Notes under the pieces: generated by a model
What the model was told of the DNA's origin: nothing
Seen by the model: the letters and a program-made list of their open reading frames with translations, nothing else
The model's database searches: none
Position numbers and translations under genes: made by a program
Part shown: positions 1-7,844 of the stretch, piece by piece
How positions within the stretch are numbered: the first letter of the stretch is position 1
Layout: each line of letters starts with the position of its first letter
DNA from: Pigmentiphaga humi
GTDB taxonomy: Bacteria; Pseudomonadota; Gammaproteobacteria; Burkholderiales; Burkholderiaceae_B
Assembly (NCBI RefSeq): GCF_900606115.1
Contig: NZ_UWPJ01000015.1
Coordinates: 1-64,000 of the forward strand
Reading direction: 5' to 3'
Length of the DNA: 64,000 nucleotides

Positions 1-1
1 G

Positions 2-94
2 GCGCGGACTTGTGTCTACGAGCCCGTGGCGGTGGCGCGGCGGGAGGGGGAGTTGGTGGTGACGGAGATTAGGGGGAAGGGAAAGGTGCCTTGA
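2..94 (+). CDS. C-terminal end of an unidentified protein (truncated by window edge)
   Basis: The frame starting at base 2 is open from the window edge to a TGA at 92-94 and gives about 30 residues ending in EIRGKGKVP. The piece is rich in Arg, Val and Glu and shows no recognisable motif. Its upstream part lies outside the window, so neither function nor full length can be judged. The next 219 bases up to the DUF4145 gene show no convincing gene. Confidence 0.4.
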   Translation, partial: ARTCVYEPVAVARREGELVVTEIRGKGKVP

Positions 95-313
95 GGAGAC
101 GATCTGTTCGCATGACGTATTTGCCGTTTATGCTCGACGCGGTGTTAGGGCTAATTTGTTCCGGGACTATTTTCGCCAAATGGGGAAGCCGGCGCTCACA
201 TTTGAGCCTGAGTTGGCCGCTGCCAAGTAGGCACTTGGCACGCGAGGCGGATGATGGCGCAATTGCCTCGATGATCAACTGTCTATCCGGCGGAGGTTCG
301 CTCAAGCGAAGGA

Positions 314-1015
314 TTAACCCACGCTTTTGCCTTTCTCCTCTTTCTTGCTAGCGGCCAAGGCAACGATGTGTTCAAGATGCTGCTCGCGTTCATGACGCGA
401 GATGTACCAGTCCTTTAGCAGAATCTCGATCAAGTCAATGAGAAGCTGAGCCTCCTCCGGCTCAACATCGACGATGACGTTGATGTCTTTCTCCATGTGA
501 GCACCAATGTTGCCGATACTTCGAATCGCATCGATCGCTTTCCACGTTGCAGTGTCAATCTTCGGCTTCAACTCGTTGACCTCATCAATGAGTCGATTGC
601 GGGAAATGCCCCAGAAGTCACGGATGATTCCTTGCAGACATCTTCGAGCAAGTGTGGAGGAGGCCTTAGGACTGAGATCACGGATGAGGCAGGCTTCGTT
701 GTAGTCGGAGATGATGGCCCTAGGGATATAGTTGGGAAAGGGTTTTGCACTGGACTGTGGTCGAAGTTGCCACTCTGTGAGCGGCAAGCCCTTAACCCTG
801 GCTCCGTGGGCCGCATACTCCACGGCAAAGAGCTTGGCCTTCAGTTCGTACTCCCGGCACTGAGGGTTCGGACATGTCACCGCCGTCCAGGCGATTCCGA
901 GAGGACCGTCCTTGTTGCCGTCATTGAACGTACCGAGACCACTTGTGAATGAATTATTCGTGATGATGGCCGCACGATTGCAGTACGGGCACGTCCAAGG
1001 AAAGGTGTTCGACAT
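314..1015 (-). CDS. DUF4145-domain protein with N-terminal zinc ribbon
   Basis: A 233-residue cytoplasmic protein. An N-terminal zinc ribbon is visible as CPYC at residues 9-12 and CPNPQC at 48-53. The C-terminal half is a helical domain with the DUF4145 signature (ARRCLQGIIRDFWG, then IRSIGNIGAHMEKD), followed by a charged tail. DUF4145 proteins are HEPN-like and often sit beside or within restriction and other defence genes; the catalytic role, if any, is unknown. The gene is AT-richer than the housekeeping genes further on and is divergent from a DUF4062 gene, which suggests a transferred accessory module. No signal peptide or membrane segment is seen. Confidence 0.75.
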   Translation of the reverse strand: MSNTFPWTCPYCNRAAIITNNSFTSGLGTFNDGNKDGPLGIAWTAVTCPNPQCREYELKAKLFAVEYAAHGARVKGLPLTEWQLRPQSSAKPFPNYIPRAIISDYNEACLIRDLSPKASSTLARRCLQGIIRDFWGISRNRLIDEVNELKPKIDTATWKAIDAIRSIGNIGAHMEKDINVIVDVEPEEAQLLIDLIEILLKDWYISRHEREQHLEHIVALAASKKEEKGKSVG

Positions 1016-1352
1016 GAGGCGCTCAGTCTTGATGCGGGCTAATGTGGGAATTCAGCGGCCACCGAAGATGGCCCGCTGGAATGACGAGTGAAAGTGCATT
1101 AGACCTTCGCAAGCCACCCCTGAATATACTTACATGAATGCCGGACGTCATTCACGGCTGCCTTGATGAATGCGCTGCAGCGCGGGGAGGAAATACTCCC
1201 GACGAGGCTACCGTAACCGCTTCAGTTCCGCATAGCGTACACGATGGTCGACAAGTCTAGGTATGTAGAGTTTGGTTTGCGAGATTCGTCTAGTGTAGAG
1301 CGTTGCATTACAGGTAGAATTATCACTTATTCTATCTCCAAATGTGAGTGCT
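1016..1352. other. Intergenic region between divergent DUF4145 and DUF4062 genes
   Basis: About 340 bases without a gene, AT-rich in the right half. It must hold the promoters of both flanking genes. The stretch before the DUF4062 gene contains TTGCAT followed at a plausible distance by CTTATT/TATTCT-type hexamers, but no box is strong enough to assign. No repeat, tRNA or attachment site is visible. Confidence 0.4.
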
Positions 1353-2420
1353 ATGGATAAGCGCTACCAAGTCTTTATCAGTTCCACATATGCGGATCTT
1401 CAAGAGGAACGCCAAGAGGTCATTCAAGCGTTGCTGGAGCTCGACTGTATTCCCGCTGGCATGGAGCTATTTCCGGCAGCCAGTGAAGACCAGTGGACAT
1501 TGATTAAGAAAGTGATTGATGATTGCGACTACTACATGGTCATAGTTGCTGGTAGATACGGCTCCATGGGCCCTGATGGATTTAGCTATACAGAGATGGA
1601 GTACCGATACGCTCTCGACACTGGTAAGCCAATCATCGGCTTCGTTCATCGCAACCCTGGAGACCTTGCAGCAAGTCGTTGCGAACCCTCAGATGAAGGG
1701 AAGGCAAAGCTAAGCACATTTCGAGATTTTGTACAGAAAAAGATGTGCCGTTTTTGGGAGAGCCCTGTGGATCTCGGCAGCCAAGTTAGCCGAAGTTTGG
1801 TTAAGCTCATTAAAAGCAGTCCTGGCATCGGATGGGTACGAGGCAATCTTGTGCCAGACGAGAGTACGATGGAGGAAATACTCAGTTTGCGTCGTCGTAT
1901 TGAGGAACTTCAACAGGATCTCTTGGCCGCGAGCATTCATGGGCCTGAAGGAACAAGGGGGTTTGCTCAAGGAGCAGATGTTTTTGAAATTAACTATTCT
2001 TTCGTTGCGTCTCCCAGCGCCTATGCGCATGATGGAAAAGGTTATCGGGCAATCGTGGAAGCGGAATGGGATGAAATTTTTTCGGCCGTGTCGCCACTGA
2101 TGATTGATGAAGCTACCGAAAATGAAATGGCTAAGTCCCTGAACAGATTAATCAGTGATTTGGCAAGCTCAGACCTGCAAAGCAACAAGGGCTTCAAAGA
2201 CCTTGGATTAATGAACTTCCGAATAGATGGCGACGATTTTCAAACAATAAAGATTCAGCTTCGTGCCCTGGGGCTGATTACCAAGAGCACGAAGAGTCGG
2301 AGCGTGAAGGACACAGCTACATACTGGACGCTTACCCCATATGGTGACACTGTAATGACGCGATTGCGTGCCATACAAAGACCCAATACGCCAAGGGAGG
2401 GTACGGGTATGGTGGCATAG
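1353..2420 (+). CDS. DUF4062-domain protein (TIR-like fold predicted)
   Basis: About 355 residues. The first 170 residues match DUF4062: MDKRYQVFISSTYADLQEER at the start, then a conserved IVAGRYGS and FSYTEMEYRYAL segment. That layout resembles TIR-type domains, where a Glu in the equivalent helix can be catalytic; this is inference. Residues after about 190 form a coiled-coil-like stretch (ILSLRRRIEELQQDL) and a C-terminal winged-helix-like region. I chose ATG 1353 because family members begin MDKRYQV; a GTG at 1344 in frame would add three residues. DUF4062 occurs in signalling and defence proteins, often fused to other modules. Here it stands alone beside DUF4145 in AT-rich DNA. Confidence 0.75.
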   Translation: MDKRYQVFISSTYADLQEERQEVIQALLELDCIPAGMELFPAASEDQWTLIKKVIDDCDYYMVIVAGRYGSMGPDGFSYTEMEYRYALDTGKPIIGFVHRNPGDLAASRCEPSDEGKAKLSTFRDFVQKKMCRFWESPVDLGSQVSRSLVKLIKSSPGIGWVRGNLVPDESTMEEILSLRRRIEELQQDLLAASIHGPEGTRGFAQGADVFEINYSFVASPSAYAHDGKGYRAIVEAEWDEIFSAVSPLMIDEATENEMAKSLNRLISDLASSDLQSNKGFKDLGLMNFRIDGDDFQTIKIQLRALGLITKSTKSRSVKDTATYWTLTPYGDTVMTRLRAIQRPNTPREGTGMVA

Positions 2421-2918
2421 TCGACCACTGATCTGAGTTGCTGCCCGATCAAAGTCATATAATGAACGGTTGGTAACTGGTATGCATCCGAGTCCTGCCT
2501 TTACTGATGATGGGCTGTCTGTCACAGAGTCATTAGTCGAGACCGCAGGGTACTTGCAGCCGCTCGCCTCCAATCTTTCTTTCCTGTTCGAATCAAGATG
2601 AAGCGCCGTGGATGGTACCAATTGGCACCTGAATAGCTTCAACGAGAAAATTGGGTACTTCACTGCTCGCAGTTACGAACCTCGCGAAGTGCTGAAAAGG
2701 TGCAGCGTCATCGGAGTGTGCCGAGCATAGCGATGAGGACTGGAGTATTCAAAGAGTTTCCTTCCCTCTCCGACAGGTTTATAGTGCATGGGTTGCTAAA
2801 TGTAAATCATGGTTAACCAGAAATAAACAGGATTTGCGTAGGTTATTGTTTATTATTTTTCTCCAGATTTGATGCTGTAAAAAGGCTGAAGTAAAGAGAA
2901 TAGCGTATAGGTTGGTTA
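2421..2918. other. Gene-free AT-rich stretch
   Basis: Nearly 500 bases without a credible gene. The right half (about 2780-2915) is strongly AT-rich, with runs such as TTTATTATTTTT. Short open frames exist on both strands but have poor codon use and no family resemblance. The step in base composition on entering the ABC transporter gene suggests that this stretch is the right edge of an inserted accessory segment. No tRNA, direct repeat or integrase marks the border. Confidence 0.4.
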
Positions 2919-4658
2919 TTACTTACGTCTGCCAAGCACTTCATCCCGTACTCCAGCATCTACCACCTTACCTCCCTCCATCACGACCACCGTATCAAAC
3001 CGTGCCAACAAACTTGGCCTATGCACCGACGCCACAATGCAAGCCGCCGGAAAAGCCGCAACCATGCGATCAAATACTCGACCCTCGGCTTGAGGGTCGA
3101 GCGCACTGGTCGGTTCATCAAGCAACAAGAGCGAACTTCCCTTGGCCGCCAACGCCCCACGTGCCAATGCCAACCGCTGCCGCTGTCCACCGGAAAGATT
3201 TCCGCCACGCTCATTGATCGCGCTAGCCAGTCCCTCCGGCATTCGCTGCAGCACCTCGTCGAATACTCCCGCATGCACCGCCGACTGCAAGGCCTGCGCG
3301 TCCGCCGGATCTCCAAAGGTCAGGTTCTCTTCGACACTGGCCTCGAACACCTCGGCTTCTTGCGGAATCAGCGTAGCCAACGTGCGTAGTTCCTCCCAAT
3401 CCACCACCGCGCCATCCCGCAACAACTCACCTTGCTGAGGCGGATAAAGCCCCGCAAGCATGCGCAGCAACGTGCTCTTGCCCCCACCGCTTGGGCCGAT
3501 GAGCGCAACCCGCGAGCCGCGTCGCAGAACCAGATCAATCCCATGCAAACCGCCGCGCGCATCGTCTGCATAGCTCCACGTAGCGCCACGCAGTTCCAAG
3601 GTCTGCCACGGCGCATCCGCAACCACGGCCGGCACCGCAGCATCCGGATCCCCAGGCGCTTCCCAGATCGGCTCCGCGCTGCCGTAGTCGGTATGCATGC
3701 GCGCGAAGCTCTGGAAATTTGTGGCCATGGAGCCGACTACGGTGGCGGCTTGTTGCGCGTACTGGTAGATCATGAAGACGGTGCCCAGCATGATCGCCTG
3801 CCCGGGCTGGCGATGTTGCAGCACGTAGACCACCACCAGAATCCAGGTGAGCCCCATGCCCAGCAGGTCGACGGCGAACCATTTGCCTTCGTTGACCATG
3901 ACGGCCTTGCGCAAGGGCGCCATGACGGCTTGCATGCGGCGGCCGAGGATTTTGCGGGAGGCGGCCTGCAGGCGCAGGCCGATGACGGTGCCGGCGTTGC
4001 CGACGAAGTCGAGCAGGGCGGCGGCGTAGCGGCGTTCGGCGTCGTTCTCGGCGCGGGCGAGCTGCATGAGGACGCGGTCGAAGCGCAGGATGATGAGGGC
4101 GATGACGACGTAGCCGCTTACCGCGATGGCGCCGCTGGTGCGCGAGAGCAAGGCCAGCGCGACCAGCGGGCCGACGAAGTTGAAGGCGCTTTGCAGGTAG
4201 CCGAACTGGTTTTGGGCAAAGTCCGAGAGCGCGCGGCTGGCTTGTACGACGCGGTGCTGGAGTTCGCCCGAGTGCCGGCCGTCGCGCCAGGCCAGCGGCG
4301 CGGCGGCGATGCGCGCGTAGAGCTGGTCGGCCAGCCGTTCGCGCACGCGGACGCCGACGTTGCGCTCCAGCACGCGTCCGGGGCCGTGCAGCAGCCACGA
4401 CAGCAGGTAGATGCCGACGAGGTAGACGATCCAGCGGCCGGCCGTCGCCATGCTGCCTTGCTGGAGCGCGTTGATCGCCTGGGCGGCGAGCCAGGGCATG
4501 GTCAGCCGCAGCAGTTGCGCCGCGGACAACAGGCCGGCGGCACCGAGCATGTGGGGGCGTACGCCGGTCGCATGGCGCCAGAGTGCGCGATAGAGCTCGC
4601 GCGCCGCGCTGCCCAGGCCGATGGTGCGGGTGGGGGAAGAACTGCCGGACTTCGTCAC
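2919..4658 (-). CDS. ABC exporter, fused membrane and ATPase domains
   Basis: A 579-residue half-transporter of the exporter type. Residues about 30-310 hold six membrane segments and the rest is the nucleotide-binding domain: Walker A GPSGGGKST near residue 386, signature LSGGQRQRLALARG near 484, Walker B LLLLDEPTSALD near 511, and switch His in VASVHR near 545. It would act as a homodimer in the inner membrane and drive export; the substrate is unknown. The start is GTG 4658, which overlaps the TGA of the upstream dehydrogenase (GTGA), so the two are probably translationally coupled. That pairing suggests a shared substrate pathway. An in-frame ATG further upstream lies inside the dehydrogenase gene and was rejected. 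Confidence 0.85.
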   Translation of the reverse strand: MTKSGSSSPTRTIGLGSAARELYRALWRHATGVRPHMLGAAGLLSAAQLLRLTMPWLAAQAINALQQGSMATAGRWIVYLVGIYLLSWLLHGPGRVLERNVGVRVRERLADQLYARIAAAPLAWRDGRHSGELQHRVVQASRALSDFAQNQFGYLQSAFNFVGPLVALALLSRTSGAIAVSGYVVIALIILRFDRVLMQLARAENDAERRYAAALLDFVGNAGTVIGLRLQAASRKILGRRMQAVMAPLRKAVMVNEGKWFAVDLLGMGLTWILVVVYVLQHRQPGQAIMLGTVFMIYQYAQQAATVVGSMATNFQSFARMHTDYGSAEPIWEAPGDPDAAVPAVVADAPWQTLELRGATWSYADDARGGLHGIDLVLRRGSRVALIGPSGGGKSTLLRMLAGLYPPQQGELLRDGAVVDWEELRTLATLIPQEAEVFEASVEENLTFGDPADAQALQSAVHAGVFDEVLQRMPEGLASAINERGGNLSGGQRQRLALARGALAAKGSSLLLLDEPTSALDPQAEGRVFDRMVAAFPAACIVASVHRPSLLARFDTVVVMEGGKVVDAGVRDEVLGRRK

Positions 4659-5623
4659 GCGGCGCCGCGCATGATCCGATCCACCGCATCCAGCGCCCGC
4701 ATCGCCGGCAGCACCGACGCAATATCGCACCCGCTCGGCCTATCTTCGCGCAGCGCCGCAATGAACTCCGCATCCTGCGCCTCGAATGCCGGCATCGCTC
4801 CGGGCATATCCACCACCTTCCCTTCGCTGTCCGTCAACTCATCGCGGAACGCCCGGTAGGTTTCTTCTTCCCCGATGTACCGATAGAACCCGCCGAACGG
4901 CCCTTTGTTGTTGAACGACATGGCCATGGTCAGCAGCGTGCAGCGCTTGCGCGAGCGCATGGCGACGGTGAGGTCCATGGGGATGCCGAGCTCGGGGTGG
5001 TCGGGGCCGCGCTGGCCCCAGACGTCGAATTCCGATTCGCCCAGCAGCCAGCAGAATAGGTCGACGGTGTGGCAGGCGTGGTGCCACAGCAGGCTGTCCA
5101 CCCAGGTGCGCGGTTCGCCGAACATGTTGAGGTTGTTGCGGCGGAAGAAGTAGGTTTCGCAGACGAGATGGTGCAGGGTGAAGTCGCCGCTCTGGATGCG
5201 TTCGCGCAGGGTGGTGTGGGGCGGCGCGAAGCGGCGGCTGTGGGCGACCATCATGGGGACGCCGGTCTCTGCCTGCAGGCTGACCAGCCGTTCGGTGTCG
5301 GCCAGGCTCAGCGCCGCGGGGATCTCGATCAGCATGGGCTTGCCCAGGCGGGCGGCCAGTTCGGCGTGTTCGGCGTGGAGGCCCGAGGGGGTGGCCAGGA
5401 CGACGGCGTCGACGTCGGGGCGGCTCAGGCAGGCCTGGAGGTCGTCGCTGCAGTGGGGGATGCCGTGCTGCGCCGCCAGTTGCCGGCCGCGTCCGAGGTC
5501 GGCTGCGGCGAGGGCGGTGATCGCCACACCGGGCATGCGCGAGAAGATGCCCGCATGCGTGGCGCCCATGGCGCCTTCGCCGGCGATGCACAGGCGTATC
5601 GGGGTGGACGGGCTGGCTGGCAT
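4655..5623 (-). CDS. Gfo/Idh/MocA oxidoreductase, LigC-like semialdehyde dehydrogenase
   Basis: A 322-residue NAD(P)-dependent oxidoreductase. The N-terminal Rossmann fold shows CIAGEGAMGATHAG. The central block TYFFRRNNLNMFGEPR, LLWHHACHTVDLF and HPELGIPMDL strongly resembles 4-carboxy-2-hydroxymuconate-6-semialdehyde dehydrogenase (LigC/PmdC) of the protocatechuate 4,5-cleavage pathway; I recall that family from memory and could not align it. Start ATG 5623 has a GGAG ribosome site; the upstream in-frame ATG does not. The gene lies 86 bases downstream of the ChaN-like gene and overlaps the ABC exporter. No ring-cleavage dioxygenase or lactone hydrolase is nearby, so the true substrate may differ. 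Confidence 0.7.
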   Translation of the reverse strand: MPASPSTPIRLCIAGEGAMGATHAGIFSRMPGVAITALAAADLGRGRQLAAQHGIPHCSDDLQACLSRPDVDAVVLATPSGLHAEHAELAARLGKPMLIEIPAALSLADTERLVSLQAETGVPMMVAHSRRFAPPHTTLRERIQSGDFTLHHLVCETYFFRRNNLNMFGEPRTWVDSLLWHHACHTVDLFCWLLGESEFDVWGQRGPDHPELGIPMDLTVAMRSRKRCTLLTMAMSFNNKGPFGGFYRYIGEEETYRAFRDELTDSEGKVVDMPGAMPAFEAQDAEFIAALREDRPSGCDIASVLPAMRALDAVDRIMRGAA

Positions 5624-5709
5624 GAGTGGTCTCCGTTGGAAAGGGCGGGGCGCCCTCAACGGACGATGGCGCCTAGGGGGATGATTCTAGTGCGCCGGCC
5701 CCCGGCCTT

Positions 5710-6570
5710 CTAGCGGAAGGCTTTGCAGGGATCCTCGCGCGTGGCGACGGGCAGGGCGATCGTTTGATCGTAGCGCCCGGGAGCGGCCGCTTCTTCGAGG
5801 AAGCCCACCGCGTAGGCAGGCTGGCCCAGCCACCTGGGCGCGCCCAGGTCGCGCCGCACGTGGCCGTTGCCGGCCAGCAGCACGACGGGCCGCGTGCCTT
5901 GGGCGTGCGCGGTCTTGACGGCATCGGCCATGACGGCATCGCGCGCCAGTTGCGCCATGGCCATGCCGCCCAGCATGGTGGCGGGCAGGGCGCGGCAGTG
6001 GGCTTCGGCCACTTCGTCGCGCTGCGCGGCCATCAGGCCGGCGGGAGGCGAGGCCAGGCCGAGCGCGCGCACGCGCTCCACGGTGAAGGTGGCGCCCAGG
6101 CCGTTGCGCATGACGGCCGCCGCATCGGTGCGCGAGAGGTTGGCCGCTACCACGGGCAGTTTCTGCTTGAGCGCCAGTTCCAGCACCGGGCGGTAGTAGG
6201 ACCAGTTCCAGCCGGTTTTGGCGGGCGAGGCCGCGGCGATCACGCAATCGGCGTCGCGGCAGGTTTTCAGCGCCCGGTCGAGGTCGGCCTGGCGCTCGAT
6301 GTCGAACTGCTCCATGGCGATGACCGGCCGCCAGCCGCCGTCCACGGCCTCGGCCAGCGCGCGCGTGCGCAGGCGGTGGCCTTCGGCGTTGTCGTGGACT
6401 TCGCCCAGCAGCACGATGCCGTGGCGCGGCAGTTCCTTGGCCAGCGCGTCGGCGGGCCGGTTCTTGGCGCCGGGCATGAACGAGCAGCCCGCCAGCAGCA
6501 GGGCCGCGGCGCAGGCAGCGGCCGTGCGCAGCGGCAAGAAGGAGCGAGGGGAAGGGAAGCAGGCGGGCAT
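5710..6570 (-). CDS. ChaN-family lipoprotein
   Basis: A 286-residue predicted lipoprotein. A lipobox LLLAGC places the modified Cys at residue 29. The mature part has the ChaN/TraB-like motif GEVHDNAEGH and a later GNGHVRRDLG. Campylobacter ChaN binds heme pairs and is linked to iron uptake; the same role is likely here because the gene follows a HemS-type gene by about 73 bases on the same strand. The start ATG 6570 is chosen because it leads straight into the signal sequence; upstream in-frame starts would put a long basic extension before it. Confidence 0.8.
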   Translation of the reverse strand: MPACFPSPRSFLPLRTAAACAAALLLAGCSFMPGAKNRPADALAKELPRHGIVLLGEVHDNAEGHRLRTRALAEAVDGGWRPVIAMEQFDIERQADLDRALKTCRDADCVIAAASPAKTGWNWSYYRPVLELALKQKLPVVAANLSRTDAAAVMRNGLGATFTVERVRALGLASPPAGLMAAQRDEVAEAHCRALPATMLGGMAMAQLARDAVMADAVKTAHAQGTRPVVLLAGNGHVRRDLGAPRWLGQPAYAVGFLEEAAAPGRYDQTIALPVATREDPCKAFR

Positions 6571-6643
6571 GGGCGATGGATGAAGAATGAGGGCGGTCCG
6601 GCCGTGGCGGGACCGCCCGACGGGCGCGGCGCGGCGCGGCGGC

Positions 6644-7678
6644 TCAGTCCGCGCGCCGCGGCGTGCCCGGCGCAATGCTGGCCAGGCTGTCCGCCAGTTC
6701 GGTCCATGCCGGCAGCTCGGGCTTGCCGGGCTTGCGTTCGCCGAAGAACTGCACGATCAGCGATCCGTCGGCATCGTAGCATTCCAGCGAGGTGACGATG
6801 CCGTCCTCGGTGGGCTTGCGCACGACCCACGCCTGTTCGAACAAGTCCATCCGCATGTGCAGATTGAAGCCGGGATCGAGCACGTTCAGCCAGGGGCCCA
6901 TGGGGGCGATGCGATGCACCGGCCCGGTGTGGATCTGCACGCAGCCTGGGTTGCCGACGAACACCATGATGGAGAGCCCGGACGCAGCGGCCGATTCCAG
7001 CACCGTATCGACCGCGCCGATGCCGACCTGCTGGGCATGGTCGGCGGGCGCGAGCCGCAGCGCCTGGACGCGGCCCAGGCCGTGGCGGCGCAGCAGTCCG
7101 AAGAATTCGTGCGTGTCGCGCAGTTCGCGCCATTCCTGGCGGAAGGCCTCGACGTCGACGTCCGCATCGGGTTTGACCGTTTCTGCGGCGCGGCGCTCGG
7201 GCACGAGCGGGCCGGGGACGTCGGCGTGCGCGGCCAGCAGCGCGTCGAACGCGGCCCGGTCGGTGCCTTCCGTGACGTAGATCTTGTGGACGGCGTCGCC
7301 TTGCTGGTCGAACACCTGGAAGCTGGGGCGTTCGCCGCCCACGGCGAAGGCGTGCCGCCACTGCGACAGGAACAGGCGCAGGTCGATGGCCGGGTTCAGC
7401 GCCAGGCCCATCCTGCCTTCGATCTGCACGTGGTCGTAGGCGCCGGTTTTTTCGTGGACGGCGGCTTCGTTGCGGGTCAGGGCGAGCACCGGCCCGGCGG
7501 CCTTGAGCCCTCCCAGCAGCGCGGCCCAATCGGGCTTGAGGCGGACGGCGGAGGGATCGGCGGCCACCAGTTCGCCTTCGCTGGCGCCCAGTTGCGAGGC
7601 GGCATCGCGTATGCGCAGCTTGGGCTGTTCGGCCTTCAGGGCCTGGTAGCGCGCCCAAAGCGCGGCAGAAGTCGTCAT
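6644..7678 (-). CDS. hemS: Hemin-degrading factor / heme chaperone (HemS/ChuS type)
   Basis: A 344-residue cytoplasmic protein, close to the usual length of HemS/ChuS. It has the two-repeat build of that family: an N-terminal half with ALTRNEAAVHEKTGAY and HVQIEGRMGLALNP, and a C-terminal half with PGCVQIHTGPVHRIAPMGPWLNVLDPGFNLHMR split over neighbouring strands. The family binds heme after uptake and degrades it or hands it on. In Bordetella the counterpart is bhuS in the bhuRSTUV cluster; here the receptor and importer genes are absent and a ChaN-like gene follows. A candidate Fur site lies upstream. Start ATG 7678 gives MTTSAALW. Confidence 0.88.
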   Translation of the reverse strand: MTTSAALWARYQALKAEQPKLRIRDAASQLGASEGELVAADPSAVRLKPDWAALLGGLKAAGPVLALTRNEAAVHEKTGAYDHVQIEGRMGLALNPAIDLRLFLSQWRHAFAVGGERPSFQVFDQQGDAVHKIYVTEGTDRAAFDALLAAHADVPGPLVPERRAAETVKPDADVDVEAFRQEWRELRDTHEFFGLLRRHGLGRVQALRLAPADHAQQVGIGAVDTVLESAAASGLSIMVFVGNPGCVQIHTGPVHRIAPMGPWLNVLDPGFNLHMRMDLFEQAWVVRKPTEDGIVTSLECYDADGSLIVQFFGERKPGKPELPAWTELADSLASIAPGTPRRAD

Positions 7679-7712
7679 GGAAATTTTTCCGGGGAGATGG
7701 GTAGTTTGTGAA

Positions 7713-7732
7713 TAGTAATTATTTTTATTATC
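7713..7732 (-). promoter_or_regulatory. Candidate Fur box upstream of hemS
   Basis: On the minus strand this reads GATAATAAAAATAATTACT, which matches 14 of 19 positions of the classical Fur consensus GATAATGATAATCATTATC. It lies about 35-55 bases before the hemS start, in an AT-rich island between hemS and ilvD. Iron-repressed expression of a heme-use operon fits. Binding is not proven. Confidence 0.5.
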
Positions 7733-7844
7733 CGGGCCAAGTTCCACGCTGAACCGCTGCCCGTCCATGCCTGTCCAATCGTCATGTATGCTGTTTAAAG
7801 CCCTATACTTATCAGCTTCGCCCTTTTTTCGTGTGAGCTCCATC

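Noticed and set aside
1016-1352. tRNA or attachment site at the edge of the AT-rich segment
   Set aside because: No cloverleaf, CCA end, direct repeat or integrase gene could be found on either side.
2208-2663. 151-codon minus-strand frame overlapping the end of the DUF4062 gene
   Set aside because: It overlaps a supported gene, has irregular codon use and shows no domain.
3432-4859. 475-codon plus-strand frame opposite the ABC exporter
   Set aside because: The minus-strand frame has all ABC motifs; the plus-strand product is composition-biased and crosses two gene boundaries.
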